From positions 477,356 through 541,355 of the forward strand of contig JAVSMU010000001.1 in NCBI GenBank assembly GCA_032027045.1: a stretch of 64,000 nucleotides of DNA, in the 5' to 3' direction. A program made the translations under genes and the position numbers. Positions 42,632-52,149 of this stretch are shown here, one piece after another; the first letter of the stretch is position 1; every line of letters starts with the position of its first letter. The notes under the pieces were generated by a model. The model had not been told where the DNA came from and ran no database searches. It worked only from the letters and a program-made list of their open reading frames with translations. The DNA is from Truepera sp. (GTDB taxonomy: Bacteria > Deinococcota > Deinococci > Deinococcales > Trueperaceae).

Positions 42632-43744
42632 ATGAAGATCGAACGTGTGGAACTACGCGAACTGGCGGTGAACCTGCGGTTCCGCTTCGAGACCAGCTTC
42701 GGTCTGGAACGGGACTTGCACAAGGTGCTTCTCGTGGTGCATGCCGGAGGCCTCGAGGGTTACGGGGAAGTGACCGCCAACCGCGAACCCGGGTACAGCT
42801 ACGAGACGGCGGCCGTGGCGTGGACGGCCCTGGAGCAGTACGTGCTGCCGCGCGTGGTCGGCAAGGAGTTCCACACCCCCGCCCAACTGCTCGGGGCGCT
42901 GGGCGCCATCCGTGGGCACAACATGGCCGTGGCCGCGCTGGAGACTGCGTTCTGGGACCTCCAGGCGAAGGCGGCCGGCGTGCCCCTATGGCACCTCCTG
43001 GGCGGGGTGAGGGAGAGCGTCGCGGTCGGAGCCTCGCTCGGCATCCAGGCGTCGGTAGAGGCGACGGTGGACGAAGCGCGGCGGCACGCGGACGAGGGCT
43101 ACCGGCGGCTGAAGTTCAAGATCAAGCCGGGCTGGGACGTAGCGCCGCTGCGTGCCGTGCGCGAGGCGCTGCCTGACATGGCGCTCACGGTGGACGCCAA
43201 CAGCGCCTACCGCCTGACCGACGCGCGCGTGTTCCGCCAGCTGGACGAGCTGGGCCTCGACTACATCGAACAGCCCCTCGCCCACGACGACATCGTCGAC
43301 CACGCCAAGCTGCAGGCGCTGCTCCTCACGCCCATCTGCCTCGACGAGTCCGTCCACTCGGCCGCCGACGCCCGCAAGGGCCTCGAGATCGACGCGGGGC
43401 GCGTGATCAACGTCAAGCTCGGCCGCGTTCGCGGGCACCTGGAGGGCCGGCGCGTACACGACGTGGCGCTCGCCTTCGGGGCGCCGGTGTGGTGCGGCGG
43501 CATGCTCGAACTCGGCGTGGGGCGCGCGCACAACCTGCACATGAGCACGCTTGAGAACTACACGCTGCCCGGCGACACGGCGAGCGCCGGCCGCTACTGG
43601 GGCGACGAGGACATAATCGACCAGCGGCTCGACGCCGTTGACGGCATTCAGCGCATTCCGAACGACGGTCCCGGACTTGGCGTCACCCTACGTAGGGACC
43701 TCATCGAACGTCTCACCGTGCGGAGCAGCGCCGTCTCGGCCTGA
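42632..43744 (+). CDS. N-acylamino acid racemase / o-succinylbenzoate synthase (enolase superfamily)
   Basis: 370 aa, strikingly like Deinococcus NAAAR: FRFETSFGLERDLHKVL, then SLGIQASVEATVDEARRH, FKIKPGWD (K-x-K catalytic pair), DANSAY, YIEQPLAHDD, CLDESVHSAADARKGLE (metal ligands), NVKLGRVRGHLEGRRVHD, and WCGGMLELGVGRAHN. It catalyses OSB synthesis for menaquinone and/or racemises N-acyl amino acids; sequence does not separate the two. ATG 42632 with GGAGG 6 nt upstream; TATGCT at 42607-42612 may be the -10. Its 3' end overlaps the convergent NADH dehydrogenase by 57 bp. Confidence 0.92.
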   Translation: MKIERVELRELAVNLRFRFETSFGLERDLHKVLLVVHAGGLEGYGEVTANREPGYSYETAAVAWTALEQYVLPRVVGKEFHTPAQLLGALGAIRGHNMAVAALETAFWDLQAKAAGVPLWHLLGGVRESVAVGASLGIQASVEATVDEARRHADEGYRRLKFKIKPGWDVAPLRAVREALPDMALTVDANSAYRLTDARVFRQLDELGLDYIEQPLAHDDIVDHAKLQALLLTPICLDESVHSAADARKGLEIDAGRVINVKLGRVRGHLEGRRVHDVALAFGAPVWCGGMLELGVGRAHNLHMSTLENYTLPGDTASAGRYWGDEDIIDQRLDAVDGIQRIPNDGPGLGVTLRRDLIERLTVRSSAVSA

Positions 43745-45094
43745 GTCGGGAGGGGTGATGGGGCCCGGATTCGGGGCCGACAACGACCCGGCCTTGGCGT
43801 CCGCGGCGAGGCCCCACGTGTCTGCGCGCGGCGTGAGGATGAGACGCGCGTGCCGGTCGAAGGTCAGGTACTCGTAGGCCCAGTTGAACAGGGCGGAGAA
43901 GCGGTTGCGGAAGCCGGGCAGGTAGATGAGGTGGAGGAACAACCACCCGAGCCAGCCGACGAAGCCGCGCAACTCGAATGAAAGCAGGGCGGGCGAGAGC
44001 TCTGCCACCCCGGCGTTACGGCCGATGATGGCCATGCTGCCCAGGTCGCGGTAGTGGAAGGGTTGCCCGCTGCGCCCCTGCAGGCGCCGCTCGATGGTCC
44101 TCGCCACGTGCTTGCCGCCCTGAATGGCAACCTGTGCCAGCTGGGGGAGCAGCTTGCCGCTCTTGTCCATGGGGCCCGCCACGTCGCCGATCGCGAAGAT
44201 CTCGGGATGGCCCGGCAGGCTGAGGTCGGGTTCGACCTTCAGCCGCCAGCCTCGCTCCAGGCCCTCTCCCAGGTCGGCCGCTAGCGCCTCGCCCACCGGG
44301 TGGGCGCGCACGCCGGCCGCCCACACGGTCGTCCGGGTGGGTATGGTCTCGCCCGAGCGGAGCACCACGGCGTCGGCGCGGACCTCCGAGACCGTCGCCC
44401 CCAGGCGCACGTCCACCCCGCGGCGGCGCAGCACCTTCTCGGCGTAGCGCTGCGAGCGCTTCTTGAACGGCGCCAGCACCGCCGACCCGGCCTCGACGAC
44501 GACGACGCGCGCGAGTCGCATGTCGAGCTCGGGATAGTCGCGGCCCAGCACACGGTTGAAGAGCTCGACGAGCGCCCCGGCCATCTCGACGCCCGTGGGC
44601 CCGGCGCCGACTATCACCACCGTGAGGGCGCCCTTCTCCACCAGGCTAGGGTCGGCGGCCGCCGCCTCGAAGGACCTCAGGATGTGCGAGCGCAGCACGC
44701 CCGCGCGTTCGAGGCTCTTCAAGACGAACGCGTTCTCCCTCACTCCCGGCGTATCGAAGTCGTGGTACACGGCGCCGGCGGCTATCACCAGGTAGTCGTA
44801 GCCGACCCTGTCGCCGCCCTTGAGCAGGACCTGCCGTTCTTCGTGATCGAAGCCCACCACCTCGGCCTGGCGGAAGCGGAAGTTGGCCTGGTGCTGGAAG
44901 ATGCCCCTGATCTGGTAGGCGATGTCGCTGTTGTCCAGGGCGGCCGTCGCGACCTGGTAGAGGAGCGGTTGGAAGGTGTGGAAGTTGTTGCGGTCGATCA
45001 TGAGGACGTCGACCGGCGCCTTGGCGAGCTTCTTGGCCGCAGTCAGGCCCCCGAAGCCGGCCCCGATGATCACTACTCTCGGACGGGAGGACAT
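43688..45094 (-). CDS. ndh: Type II NADH dehydrogenase (NDH-2)
   Basis: 468 aa. Two dinucleotide folds: VVIIGAGFGGLTAAKKLAK (FAD) and VVIVGAGPTGVEMAGALVEL (NADH). The quinone-site loop DRNNFHTFQPLLYQVATAAL, the second FAD motif EIFAIGDVAGP, and a C-terminal amphipathic/hydrophobic membrane anchor (WLGWLFLHLIYLPGF) complete it. It passes electrons from NADH to menaquinone without proton pumping. I chose the ATG at 45094 (GGGGGC upstream); the longer frame to 45193 covers the leader, which holds a TACAAT box. The last roughly 50 residues are disordered. Confidence 0.93.
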   Translation of the reverse strand: MSSRPRVVIIGAGFGGLTAAKKLAKAPVDVLMIDRNNFHTFQPLLYQVATAALDNSDIAYQIRGIFQHQANFRFRQAEVVGFDHEERQVLLKGGDRVGYDYLVIAAGAVYHDFDTPGVRENAFVLKSLERAGVLRSHILRSFEAAAADPSLVEKGALTVVIVGAGPTGVEMAGALVELFNRVLGRDYPELDMRLARVVVVEAGSAVLAPFKKRSQRYAEKVLRRRGVDVRLGATVSEVRADAVVLRSGETIPTRTTVWAAGVRAHPVGEALAADLGEGLERGWRLKVEPDLSLPGHPEIFAIGDVAGPMDKSGKLLPQLAQVAIQGGKHVARTIERRLQGRSGQPFHYRDLGSMAIIGRNAGVAELSPALLSFELRGFVGWLGWLFLHLIYLPGFRNRFSALFNWAYEYLTFDRHARLILTPRADTWGLAADAKAGSLSAPNPGPITPPDSGRDGAAPHGETFDEVPT

Positions 45095-45184
45095 GAAGCT
45101 GCCCCCTTTCGCGGAACCCTCGTTGAGCGTTGGATGTCCGGCGAGGCGCCAGGAGCACCGCAGGACGAAAGTCCCTAGTGCAAT

Positions 45185-45190
45185 ATTGTA
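45185..45190 (-). promoter_or_regulatory. TACAAT -10 box upstream of ndh
   Basis: TACAAT on the minus strand about 90 nt before the ATG, in an AT-rich patch (CAATATTGTACAAG). No good -35 seen. Confidence 0.4.
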
Positions 45191-45247
45191 CAAGCGTCGT
45201 GGGGCATTTCGGTGAGCTGGCGCACCTAGCGCTTCAGCGCGCCAGCT

Positions 45248-46090
45248 TCAACGCGCCATCTTGAGCGCGATGCGGCGGCCAGTGGGCGTGTCGGCCAGGC
45301 CGCCCTCTCCCGTCTCGCGCAGCTCCGGGGGCAGCATGCGCCCGACCGCGGCCATGGCGTAGACGACCTCGTCGGGGGGTATGACCGACTCGACGCCGGC
45401 CAGCGCCAGCTGCGCCGCGGCCACCGCATGCACGGCGTAGAAGGCGTTGCGCGAGACGCAGGGCACCTCGACGTAGCCGCCCACGGGATCGCACACCAGC
45501 CCGATGGTGTTCATGAGCGCCTGGGCGGCCGCGTGCACGCAGGCGTGGGCGCTGCCCCCGAGCAGCTCCGTCACCGCGGCGGCGGCCATGGCCGCGCTGG
45601 AGCCGATCTCCGCCTGGCAGCCTCCCGTTGAGCCCGCGATGAACATGCTCTTGCTGATCACTTGCCCGATGCCGGCGGCGAGCACGAGCGGCATGACGAG
45701 CTCGGCATCGTCCCTGCCCAGGTGATCGGCCACGCCGATGAGCGCGCCCGGCACCGTGCCTGCGCTGCCGGCGGTGGGTGCCGCCACTATGCGGCCCATG
45801 CGCGCGTTCTCCTCGTTGACGGCCATGGCGTACTCCTGCACGCGCTTGAGTAGCGGTGCGCCGAGGGCGTCGGGGGCGTCGTTCAGGGTCTTGGCGTTCC
45901 ACCCGACCATCCCCGTCCGGCTGGGCGCCTTGGTGGCGAGCCCACGGCGGATGGAGTCGCGCATCTCGGCGATGCGGTCCAGCATCGTGCTCAGCAGGTG
46001 TTCGCGGGCCTCGGCGTCGTCGCCCACCTCGTCTTGCAGCACGAACTCGGAGGCGCTGCCGGCCTGGACCATGATGTCCGCGAGGGTCAT
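45248..46090 (-). CDS. sdaAA: L-serine dehydratase, alpha (catalytic, Fe-S) subunit
   Basis: 280 aa. SdaA alpha-chain motifs: [38 protein letters not shown] (cluster Cys), [19 protein letters not shown] (further Cys ligands). It deaminates L-serine to pyruvate with a 4Fe-4S cluster. The ATG overlaps the beta-subunit stop by 4 nt; both chains are needed. Confidence 0.95.
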   Translation of the reverse strand: MTLADIMVQAGSASEFVLQDEVGDDAEAREHLLSTMLDRIAEMRDSIRRGLATKAPSRTGMVGWNAKTLNDAPDALGAPLLKRVQEYAMAVNEENARMGRIVAAPTAGSAGTVPGALIGVADHLGRDDAELVMPLVLAAGIGQVISKSMFIAGSTGGCQAEIGSSAAMAAAAVTELLGGSAHACVHAAAQALMNTIGLVCDPVGGYVEVPCVSRNAFYAVHAVAAAQLALAGVESVIPPDEVVYAMAAVGRMLPPELRETGEGGLADTPTGRRIALKMAR

Positions 46091-46788
46091 GAGGCGCCTT
46101 CCGCCGCGCTGGCGAAGTCGGGGGTCATGACGGCCGGAAGCGTGCGCAGCCAGTGGATGTAGGGCAGTTGCGAGAGGTAGGACACGGCGTACGGGGCAAG
46201 CGGCCGGTCTATCTCGACCGACATCATGGCGTGGCCACCGCGGCGTTGCCGTGCCGAGAAAGCCGTGGCGATGTTGCCGTCGTCGTCCGCCACCACGCTG
46301 GCCACCCGTGCTATCACGCCGGGTCGGTCGGTATGGAGCGCCAGGATCGTGTGGTATGCGCCGCTCACCTGCACGTCGAACCCGTTCACCTGGGAGATCT
46401 TCACGAAGCCGGCCCCCAGGCTCGAGCCCAGCACCGACACGCTCTCGCCGCCGTCGCCGGCACTCAATTCCATGAGCACGCTGTTCGGATGGATGTCGCC
46501 CAGGTCGGCCGTCGTGAACTCGTACTCCAGCCCCTGCGCGGCGGCGCGCGCGAACGAGTCACGGATGCGCTCGTCGTCGGGGTAGTAGTCGAGGAGGCCG
46601 GCCACCAGCGCGAGGTCGGTGCCGTGGCCCTGCGCGGTCTTGGCGAACGACCCGTGCAGCACGAAACGCGCCCGCCGCGGCGGGGAGCCGAGCACGTGGC
46701 GCGCCAGCAGGGCGATGCGGCAGGCGCCCGCCGTGTGGGAACTCGAGGGGCCGACCATCACCGGGCCGATCTGATCGAGAAGGGACAT
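46087..46788 (-). CDS. sdaAB: L-serine dehydratase, beta subunit with ACT domain
   Basis: 233 aa. N-terminal [20 protein letters not shown] (the SDH beta signature), [23 protein letters not shown], then an ACT domain (about 145-215: [20 protein letters not shown]) for effector binding. TAGACT lies 9 nt before the ATG. Forms an operon with sdaAA; a terminator lies between it and HU copy 2. Confidence 0.94.
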   Translation of the reverse strand: MSLLDQIGPVMVGPSSSHTAGACRIALLARHVLGSPPRRARFVLHGSFAKTAQGHGTDLALVAGLLDYYPDDERIRDSFARAAAQGLEYEFTTADLGDIHPNSVLMELSAGDGGESVSVLGSSLGAGFVKISQVNGFDVQVSGAYHTILALHTDRPGVIARVASVVADDDGNIATAFSARQRRGGHAMMSVEIDRPLAPYAVSYLSQLPYIHWLRTLPAVMTPDFASAAEGAS

Positions 46789-46849
46789 CAGGGTCCAAGT
46801 CTACCCGCCCGGCAGCGGCGCGGGCTCCTCGAGCGAACCATCGGCTGGG

Positions 46850-46897
46850 CCAAGAAAGGCCGCGGCTGGACTCCCGGCGTGGGATTCAGCCGCGGCC
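46850..46897 (-). terminator. Intrinsic terminator of HU copy 2
   Basis: On the minus strand an 11-bp perfect stem (46897-46887 with 46868-46858; GGCCGCGGCTG/CAGCCGCGGCC) with an 18-nt loop, followed by TTTCTTGG. It lies 34 bp past the HU stop. Confidence 0.75.
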
Positions 46898-46930
46898 CTT
46901 CTCGAGGCAAACAGGGTCCCCGGAGGCCCC

Positions 46931-47242
46931 TTACTTCTTGACGCGGTCCTTGAGGCCCTTGCCTGGCTTGAACGCGGGGTACTTGCTGGCCGGGATCTTG
47001 ATCTTCTCGGTCGTGCCGGGCTTTACGCCCGTGCGCGCCTTGCGGTGGCGGACCTCGAAGGTGCCGAAGCCGGTGAGCTGGACCTTCCTGCCCTTGTCCA
47101 AGTGCCCGCTGATCCGCTCCAGCAGGTGATCGAGCACCGCCTTGACGTCGGTCTTGGACCTGTCGGCTCCCTCAGCCACCCCCTTGACCAGATCGGCCTT
47201 GGACACTGACTTGGACTTCGGCGCTGCCTTGGCTTTCGCCAT
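46931..47242 (-). CDS. hup: HU-family DNA-binding protein (copy 2)
   Basis: 103 aa. N-terminal basic tail MAKAKAAPKSKSVSKADLV, then the HU core with GFGTFEVRHRKARTGVKPGT and YPAFKPGKGLKDRVKK. Compared with copy 1 (10692-11042) it lacks the C-terminal KKPAAKKAAKK tail and differs in the dimer helices (DRSKTDVKAVLDHLLERI against NQSKKAVKETMDSLLASM). GGAGGAGG before the ATG and a strong promoter suggest high expression. Confidence 0.95.
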   Translation of the reverse strand: MAKAKAAPKSKSVSKADLVKGVAEGADRSKTDVKAVLDHLLERISGHLDKGRKVQLTGFGTFEVRHRKARTGVKPGTTEKIKIPASKYPAFKPGKGLKDRVKK

Positions 47243-47278
47243 GCTGACCTCCTCCGTGCAACTTTCTGACTTGGTCGC

Positions 47279-47307
47279 ACTGTAGCAGACGAAACCGCGA
47301 GTGACAA
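47279..47307 (-). promoter_or_regulatory. Promoter of HU copy 2
   Basis: TTGTCA, 17-nt spacer, TACAGT on the minus strand, about 36 nt before the ATG. Confidence 0.75.
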
Positions 47308-47403
47308 GAGAAAACTGGCTCTGTAACGGGGTTTGTAGGATTCCGCACGGGTCGCGGGGCGCGGGGGCGGGGTTCGGCTCGCCGCGGCTGCCAGATCTGA
47401 GCC

Positions 47404-48012
47404 TCAGCCCGGGATCAGCGCAAGGATCTCCCGCATGATCGAGGCGGTCAACAGGGTGGCGTCCGCGCGTGTCTTGCCCGGCGCCTCCAGCGGCTTACCG
47501 AAGGCCACCCGGAAGTTGCGCCCCTCACTCCAGATGGCGGCGGGTAGCACGGGCACGCCGGCGCGCTGCGCTAGGTAGGCCGCGCCGTCGAGCGCGGAGG
47601 CGTCGCCGGCGTTCCGCGTTCCCTGCACGAAGATCCCGATGACCCGGCCCGCCTGCAGCCGCCGCAGGGCCTCCTTGAGGGCACCGATGTCGGGCGCCTC
47701 GCGGTTGATCGGGAAGACCCGCAGGCCGCGCAAGACGGCGCGCGGGAAGGGCTTCTCGAAGAGCTCCTTCTTGGCCATGAACTCTAGCTCGCGGTTGAAC
47801 GACACGCCGACGATGGGCGGGTCCCAACTGCTCTCGTGGTTGCATGCCACGACCAGGCCCCCGGTCTTGGGCACGTGCTCCAGGCCGGTCACGCGCAGGC
47901 CGCGGAACAGCCTGGCGTAGAGCCTCACGGCCCAGGTGGCGAAGGGCATGAACCACACGGGAGAGAACAGGCGCTCCAACGGCGTCGGTTGGTCGGTGGG
48001 GCGGATGCTCAA
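47404..48012 (-). CDS. plsC: 1-acyl-sn-glycerol-3-phosphate acyltransferase (PlsC family)
   Basis: 202 aa. Block I VVACNHESSWDPPIVGVSF (the NHxxxxD catalytic pair), block II KKELFEKPFPRAVLRGLRV, then DIGALKEALRRLQAGRVIG, block III IFVQGTRNAGD where the family usually has FPEGTR, and block IV VPVLPAAIW. It makes phosphatidic acid at the inner membrane. The E-to-Q change in block III is unusual and may affect substrate choice. Stop of the upstream membrane-protein gene lies 11 bp away. Confidence 0.88.
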   Translation of the reverse strand: MSIRPTDQPTPLERLFSPVWFMPFATWAVRLYARLFRGLRVTGLEHVPKTGGLVVACNHESSWDPPIVGVSFNRELEFMAKKELFEKPFPRAVLRGLRVFPINREAPDIGALKEALRRLQAGRVIGIFVQGTRNAGDASALDGAAYLAQRAGVPVLPAAIWSEGRNFRVAFGKPLEAPGKTRADATLLTASIMREILALIPG

Positions 48013-48023
48013 GGCTCGGGACC

Positions 48024-48572
48024 TCAGCGGAGCCGAGCGGCGCGGGCGGAGGCGGCGGTCGGCGCCTCGGCGGGCCGGCCGGCGGCAGCGTGAAGGCGGC
48101 GGCGCCTGTCAAGGTAGACGGCGAGGAGCACTCCGAGCAGCGCTACCAGGAAGTGAAGGGCCACCCAGGTCGCCTCGCCCGCTTGCCAGGGCAGGGTGAC
48201 CTCGAAGAGTGGCTTGCGCGAGAGCTGCCAGGCCACGAAGGCGGGCGTCACCAGGAGAGCGGGCGACACCAGGATCGCCGGGAGGCGCCAGGCGAACTCC
48301 AACCCGAGCATGGCGAGCAGGTTGCCGCTCAAGACGATGGGCAGAATCACGAGCCAGTCGGAGTCGCCGCCGATGAGCCCGATGGGGGGTGCCACCAGGG
48401 CGCAGAGGTAGGCCACGGGCATGCCGGCCGAAGCGAACGCGAGGTACGAGGCCAGCACGATCCCCAGGCTGCGGAACAGGACCGGCATGGGTGCCACTGC
48501 GCACACCAAAGCCACCAGGAAGAAGAACAACCCGGCGAAGAGGCGTTGGGGCATGGGGCTCGTGCGGATCAT
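48024..48572 (-). CDS. Polytopic membrane protein, unknown function
   Basis: 182 aa, not recognised. About five hydrophobic segments (LFAGLFFFLVALVCAVA, LGIVLASYLAFASAG, AYLCALVAPPIGLIGG, LVILPIVLSGNLLAMLG, VALHFLVALLGVLLAVYL) and a basic C-terminal tail. The small-membrane-protein layout resembles uncharacterised ECF-type or ECT-like components, but I cannot assign it. ATG at 48572 with CGGAGC upstream; a longer Arg-rich frame to 48638 is less likely. Probably cotranscribed with plsC. Confidence 0.7.
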   Translation of the reverse strand: MIRTSPMPQRLFAGLFFFLVALVCAVAPMPVLFRSLGIVLASYLAFASAGMPVAYLCALVAPPIGLIGGDSDWLVILPIVLSGNLLAMLGLEFAWRLPAILVSPALLVTPAFVAWQLSRKPLFEVTLPWQAGEATWVALHFLVALLGVLLAVYLDRRRRLHAAAGRPAEAPTAASARAARLR

Positions 48573-48716
48573 CCGGTGCTCCGTTCGGCGTCGGCGGCGG
48601 GCAGCCGGACGGGGGCCGGTCGCGTTAGCGGCTCGCAAGGCATGGTCTGGTAGGACATGGTCTCGTAGGGCATAGTAGCGTGCCCCAGCCGGCCGGGGAG
48701 CGTCGGGGGCCGGTGC

Positions 48717-51584
48717 TCAGGCAACGTCGGCGACCTCGCGCAACCTGGCGAGCACTTCCGGCACGTGCCGCAGGTAGTGGCCGGTCGAGCTCGTCGTGAT
48801 CGCCGCCACGTCCTCGGGCGTGCCCGTTGCGACCACGTCGCCGCCGCGTTCGCCGCCGTCCGGTCCGAGGTCGATTATCCAGTCGGCGGTCTTGACGACA
48901 TCCAGGTTGTGCTCGATGACGACCAGGGTGTTGCCCTGATCCACGAGCCGGTGGAGCACGTCGAGGAGCTTGCGGGTGTCGTCGAAGTGCAGGCCGGTGG
49001 TGGGTTCGTCGAGGATGTAAAGCGTTTGCCCCGTCCCCCGCCGCCCGAGTTCGCTGGCGAGCTTCACGCGTTGGGCCTCGCCGCCCGACAGGGTGGGGGA
49101 GGGCTGGCCGATCTTGAGGTAACCGAGGCCCACGTCTTGCATCAACTTCAGCTTGCGCGCGATGGTCGGGATGTTCTCGAAGAACTCGAGGCCCTCGTCG
49201 GTCGTCATGGCGAGCACGTCGGCGATCGACTTGCCGCGGATCTTCACCTCGAGCGTCTCCCGGTTGTAGCGCGCGCCCTTGCAGACCTCGCAGGGCACGT
49301 AGACGTCGGGCAGGAAGTACATCTCGACCTTGACGGTGCCGTCGCCCTTGCACGCCTCGCAGCGGCCGCCCTTGACGTTGAAGGAGAAGCGCCCCGGCTT
49401 GTAGCCGCGCTTACGCGCCTCGGGGGCGCGGGTGTAGAGGTCGCGGATGTCGGTGAAGATGCCCGTGTAGGTGGCCGGGTTTGAGCGCGGCGTGCGGCCG
49501 ATGGGCGACTGGTCTATCTCGATGACCTTGTCTATGTGCTCGGCGCCGCGGATGCGGGTGTGGGCCCCCGGCTGGGCCTTGGCGCGGTACAGCTGCTTGG
49601 CGAGGGCCGCGTGCAAGATGCCGTGCACCAGGGTCGACTTGCCGGAGCCGGACGCGCCCGTAACGCATGTGAGGGTGCCGAGCGGGATGTCGACGTCGAT
49701 GTTGCGCAGGTTGTGCTCGCGCGCGCCCACGATGGTGAGCAGCTTGCCGTTGCCGGGGCGGCGCTTCTTCGGCACCTCGATCTTGAGTTCACCCCGCAAG
49801 TACTTGGCCGTCAACGAGTCGGGGTCCTTGGCGAGGATCTCCGGCGGAGCGGCCGCCACGACGCGCCCGCCATGGATACCGGCGCCGGGTCCTAGGTCCA
49901 CGATGTAGTCGGCGGCGCGCATGGTCTCCTCGTCGTGCTCGACGACGATGAGCGTGTTGCCCAGGTCGCGGAGGTTGAGGAGCGTGCGGAGCAGCCGCGC
50001 GTTGTCCCTGGGGTGGAGGCCGATGGAGGGCTCGTCCAGGACGTAGAGCACGCCCGTCAGGCCGCTGCCGACCTGCGTGGCCAGCCGGATGCGTTGCGCC
50101 TCGCCGCCCGAGAGGGTGTTGGCGCTGCGGTCGAGGCTGAGGTAGTCGAGGCCCACGTCCTCGAGGAAACCGAGCCGCGCGTTCACCTCGCGCAGGATGG
50201 GCCGGGCCACCTTCTGATGAGCCCCGTCCAACTCGAAGTCGGTGAAGAGTTGGCGTCCGTCTCTCACGGTCATGCTGCTGACCTCGGCGATGTTCTTGCC
50301 GCCAACCGTCACGGCCAGGACCTCGGGCTTGTAACGCGTGCCCCCGCACGCCTGACACGGCACCAAGGACATGTACTCCTCGAGGCGCTCGCGCATGGTG
50401 TCGGTGGCCGCCTCCTTGAGGCGCCGGCGCAGGTTCGGGATCACGCCCTCGAACTCCGCCTTGAAACGCATGGTCTCCCGGCCGCCGCGCTCGTAAACGA
50501 CCTCGATGGGTTCGTCACTGCCGTAGAGCACGAGCCGCCGGGCCTTCTCGGGGAGCTCGCGCCAGGGCGCGGAGATGTCGAAGCCGGCGTACTCGGCGAG
50601 GGCCTTCAGGCGGTCCCAGTAGTAGACCTTGCCACCGTCGCCGCGGCCTCCCGTCCAGGGCTGGATGGCGCCCTGGGCGACCGACAAGGAGTCGTCCGGC
50701 ACCACGAGCTCGGGGTCGAATTGTTGCAAGTAGCCGAGCCCGCTGCAGTGCGGGCAAGCGCCGTAGGGCGCGTTGAACGAGAACGTGCGGGGCTCGAGTT
50801 CCTCCAGGAAGGTCCCGTGCTCGGGGCACGCGAACTTCTCGCTGAAGAGTTCGTCCACGCCGTCGTCCGGGAGGAAGGCCCGCAACAGGCCGTCGCCCTT
50901 CGTGAGCGCAAGTTCGGTCGACTCGGCAATGCGCGAGCGGTCGGCTTCGTCGAGCACGACGCGGTCGACGACCACGTCGATGTCGTGCTTCTCGTGACGC
51001 TCCAAGTCGGCCTCGAGCGCTTGCTCGATGCTCTGGACCACGCCGTCCACGCGTACCCGCGCGAAGCCCTCCTTCTTGAGGTCGAGGAACAGCTTGCGGT
51101 ACTCGCCTTTGCGCCCGCGCACGGCCGGCGCCAGGAGCATCGCCCGCTTGCCCGCGAAGCGCTCGAGCAGGCGGTCCACGATCTCCGACGCCGACTGGCG
51201 CTCGATGACCCGGCCGCAGATGGGGCAGTGAGGCGTCCCGACGCGGGCGAACAAGAGGCGCAGGTAGTCGTGGATCTCGGTGACGGTGCCTACCGTGGAC
51301 CGTGGGTTGTGGCTCGTCGACTTCTGGTCGATGCTGATGGCCGGGCTGAGGCCGTCGATGGAGTCCACGTCGGGCTTGTCCATGATCCCCAGGAACTGCC
51401 TGGCGTAAGCGGAGAGGCTCTCCACGTAACGCCGTTGCCCCTCGGCATAGATGGTGTCGAAAGCGAGCGTCGACTTACCCGAACCGGACACGCCGGTGAA
51501 CACGATGAACTTGTTGCGGGGTAGTTCGAGGTCGATGTTCTTCAGGTTGTGCGCGCGTGCCCCGCGGATGACCAGGTCCTGCAA
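48717..51584 (-). CDS. uvrA: Excinuclease ABC subunit A
   Basis: 955 aa damage sensor of nucleotide excision repair. Two ABC modules: Walker [16 protein letters not shown] (about residue 31) and [15 protein letters not shown] (about 645); signatures [12 protein letters not shown] and [12 protein letters not shown]. Zinc modules: [15 protein letters not shown] and [17 protein letters not shown]. The start is TTG (51584) with GGGAGG upstream; TACACT at 51645-51640 is a possible -10. Central to the radiation and UV resistance expected of Deinococcota. Confidence 0.98.
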   Translation of the reverse strand: MQDLVIRGARAHNLKNIDLELPRNKFIVFTGVSGSGKSTLAFDTIYAEGQRRYVESLSAYARQFLGIMDKPDVDSIDGLSPAISIDQKSTSHNPRSTVGTVTEIHDYLRLLFARVGTPHCPICGRVIERQSASEIVDRLLERFAGKRAMLLAPAVRGRKGEYRKLFLDLKKEGFARVRVDGVVQSIEQALEADLERHEKHDIDVVVDRVVLDEADRSRIAESTELALTKGDGLLRAFLPDDGVDELFSEKFACPEHGTFLEELEPRTFSFNAPYGACPHCSGLGYLQQFDPELVVPDDSLSVAQGAIQPWTGGRGDGGKVYYWDRLKALAEYAGFDISAPWRELPEKARRLVLYGSDEPIEVVYERGGRETMRFKAEFEGVIPNLRRRLKEAATDTMRERLEEYMSLVPCQACGGTRYKPEVLAVTVGGKNIAEVSSMTVRDGRQLFTDFELDGAHQKVARPILREVNARLGFLEDVGLDYLSLDRSANTLSGGEAQRIRLATQVGSGLTGVLYVLDEPSIGLHPRDNARLLRTLLNLRDLGNTLIVVEHDEETMRAADYIVDLGPGAGIHGGRVVAAAPPEILAKDPDSLTAKYLRGELKIEVPKKRRPGNGKLLTIVGAREHNLRNIDVDIPLGTLTCVTGASGSGKSTLVHGILHAALAKQLYRAKAQPGAHTRIRGAEHIDKVIEIDQSPIGRTPRSNPATYTGIFTDIRDLYTRAPEARKRGYKPGRFSFNVKGGRCEACKGDGTVKVEMYFLPDVYVPCEVCKGARYNRETLEVKIRGKSIADVLAMTTDEGLEFFENIPTIARKLKLMQDVGLGYLKIGQPSPTLSGGEAQRVKLASELGRRGTGQTLYILDEPTTGLHFDDTRKLLDVLHRLVDQGNTLVVIEHNLDVVKTADWIIDLGPDGGERGGDVVATGTPEDVAAITTSSTGHYLRHVPEVLARLREVADVA

Positions 51585-51737
51585 GGTGCCTCCCTTACGT
51601 GCCAGCGGCGCGGCGCCCTAGGCCGGCGCTAAACGTGACAGTGTACCAGAGGCGGACAGGAAGCCTGTAGGCCGGTCACGAGCCGAGCGCAGCGCCCACG
51701 GTGACTGCTAAGCTAAGGGCTACCGAAGGAGGCACTT

Positions 51738-52091
51738 GTGGCAAGCGTCAGCATCAAGAGGGCAGAGGACGTGGACAACGAGCGGCTGTTCAGCGTATAC
51801 GGCATGATCTTCGGGTACTTGGGCACGTTCTTGTTCGCCATCTTCTGGGCCATGGCGGCAGTTCTCAAGGCGACGGGCAACGGCGGCACCATCGTGCAGC
51901 TGCACCTCACCGGGCTCTGGAACACCCTGTTCTGGGCGTTCCCGGTAGTGAGCCTGGCGTCGGTCGTCCTGGGGCTCGGGCTGTTCGCGTTGAAGCGCTA
52001 CAAGGAGGCCGCCGGCATCGCCGCCCTGCCCACCATCGGCGTCGTGGTCTACTACCTGGCCCTGGTTCAGTTCCACGTGGGGGCGCGCTGA
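51738..52091 (+). CDS. Small membrane protein of unknown function
   Basis: 117 aa with three or four membrane helices (YGMIFGYLGTFLFAIFWAMA, LFWAFPVVSLASVVLGLGLF, IAALPTIGVVVYYLALVQF) and a short basic/acidic start (SIKRAEDVDNERL). GTG start with GAAGGAGG 5 nt upstream, a very strong ribosome site. Not recognised. It precedes the UPF0173 hydrolase by 58 bp. Confidence 0.75.
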   Translation: MASVSIKRAEDVDNERLFSVYGMIFGYLGTFLFAIFWAMAAVLKATGNGGTIVQLHLTGLWNTLFWAFPVVSLASVVLGLGLFALKRYKEAAGIAALPTIGVVVYYLALVQFHVGAR

Positions 52092-52149
52092 CCGGAGCAT
52101 CGTCTGAGCAGCCGCCCGCCCTATGTCGGATCGGAAGGAGGCGGACACA

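Noticed and set aside
43688-45193. Extended NADH dehydrogenase start at 45193
   Set aside because: The extra 33 residues precede the FAD motif without conservation and span the TACAAT promoter box; ATG 45094 has a ribosome site.
49935-51524. 529-codon plus-strand frame within uvrA
   Set aside because: Antisense to uvrA, with shadow composition.
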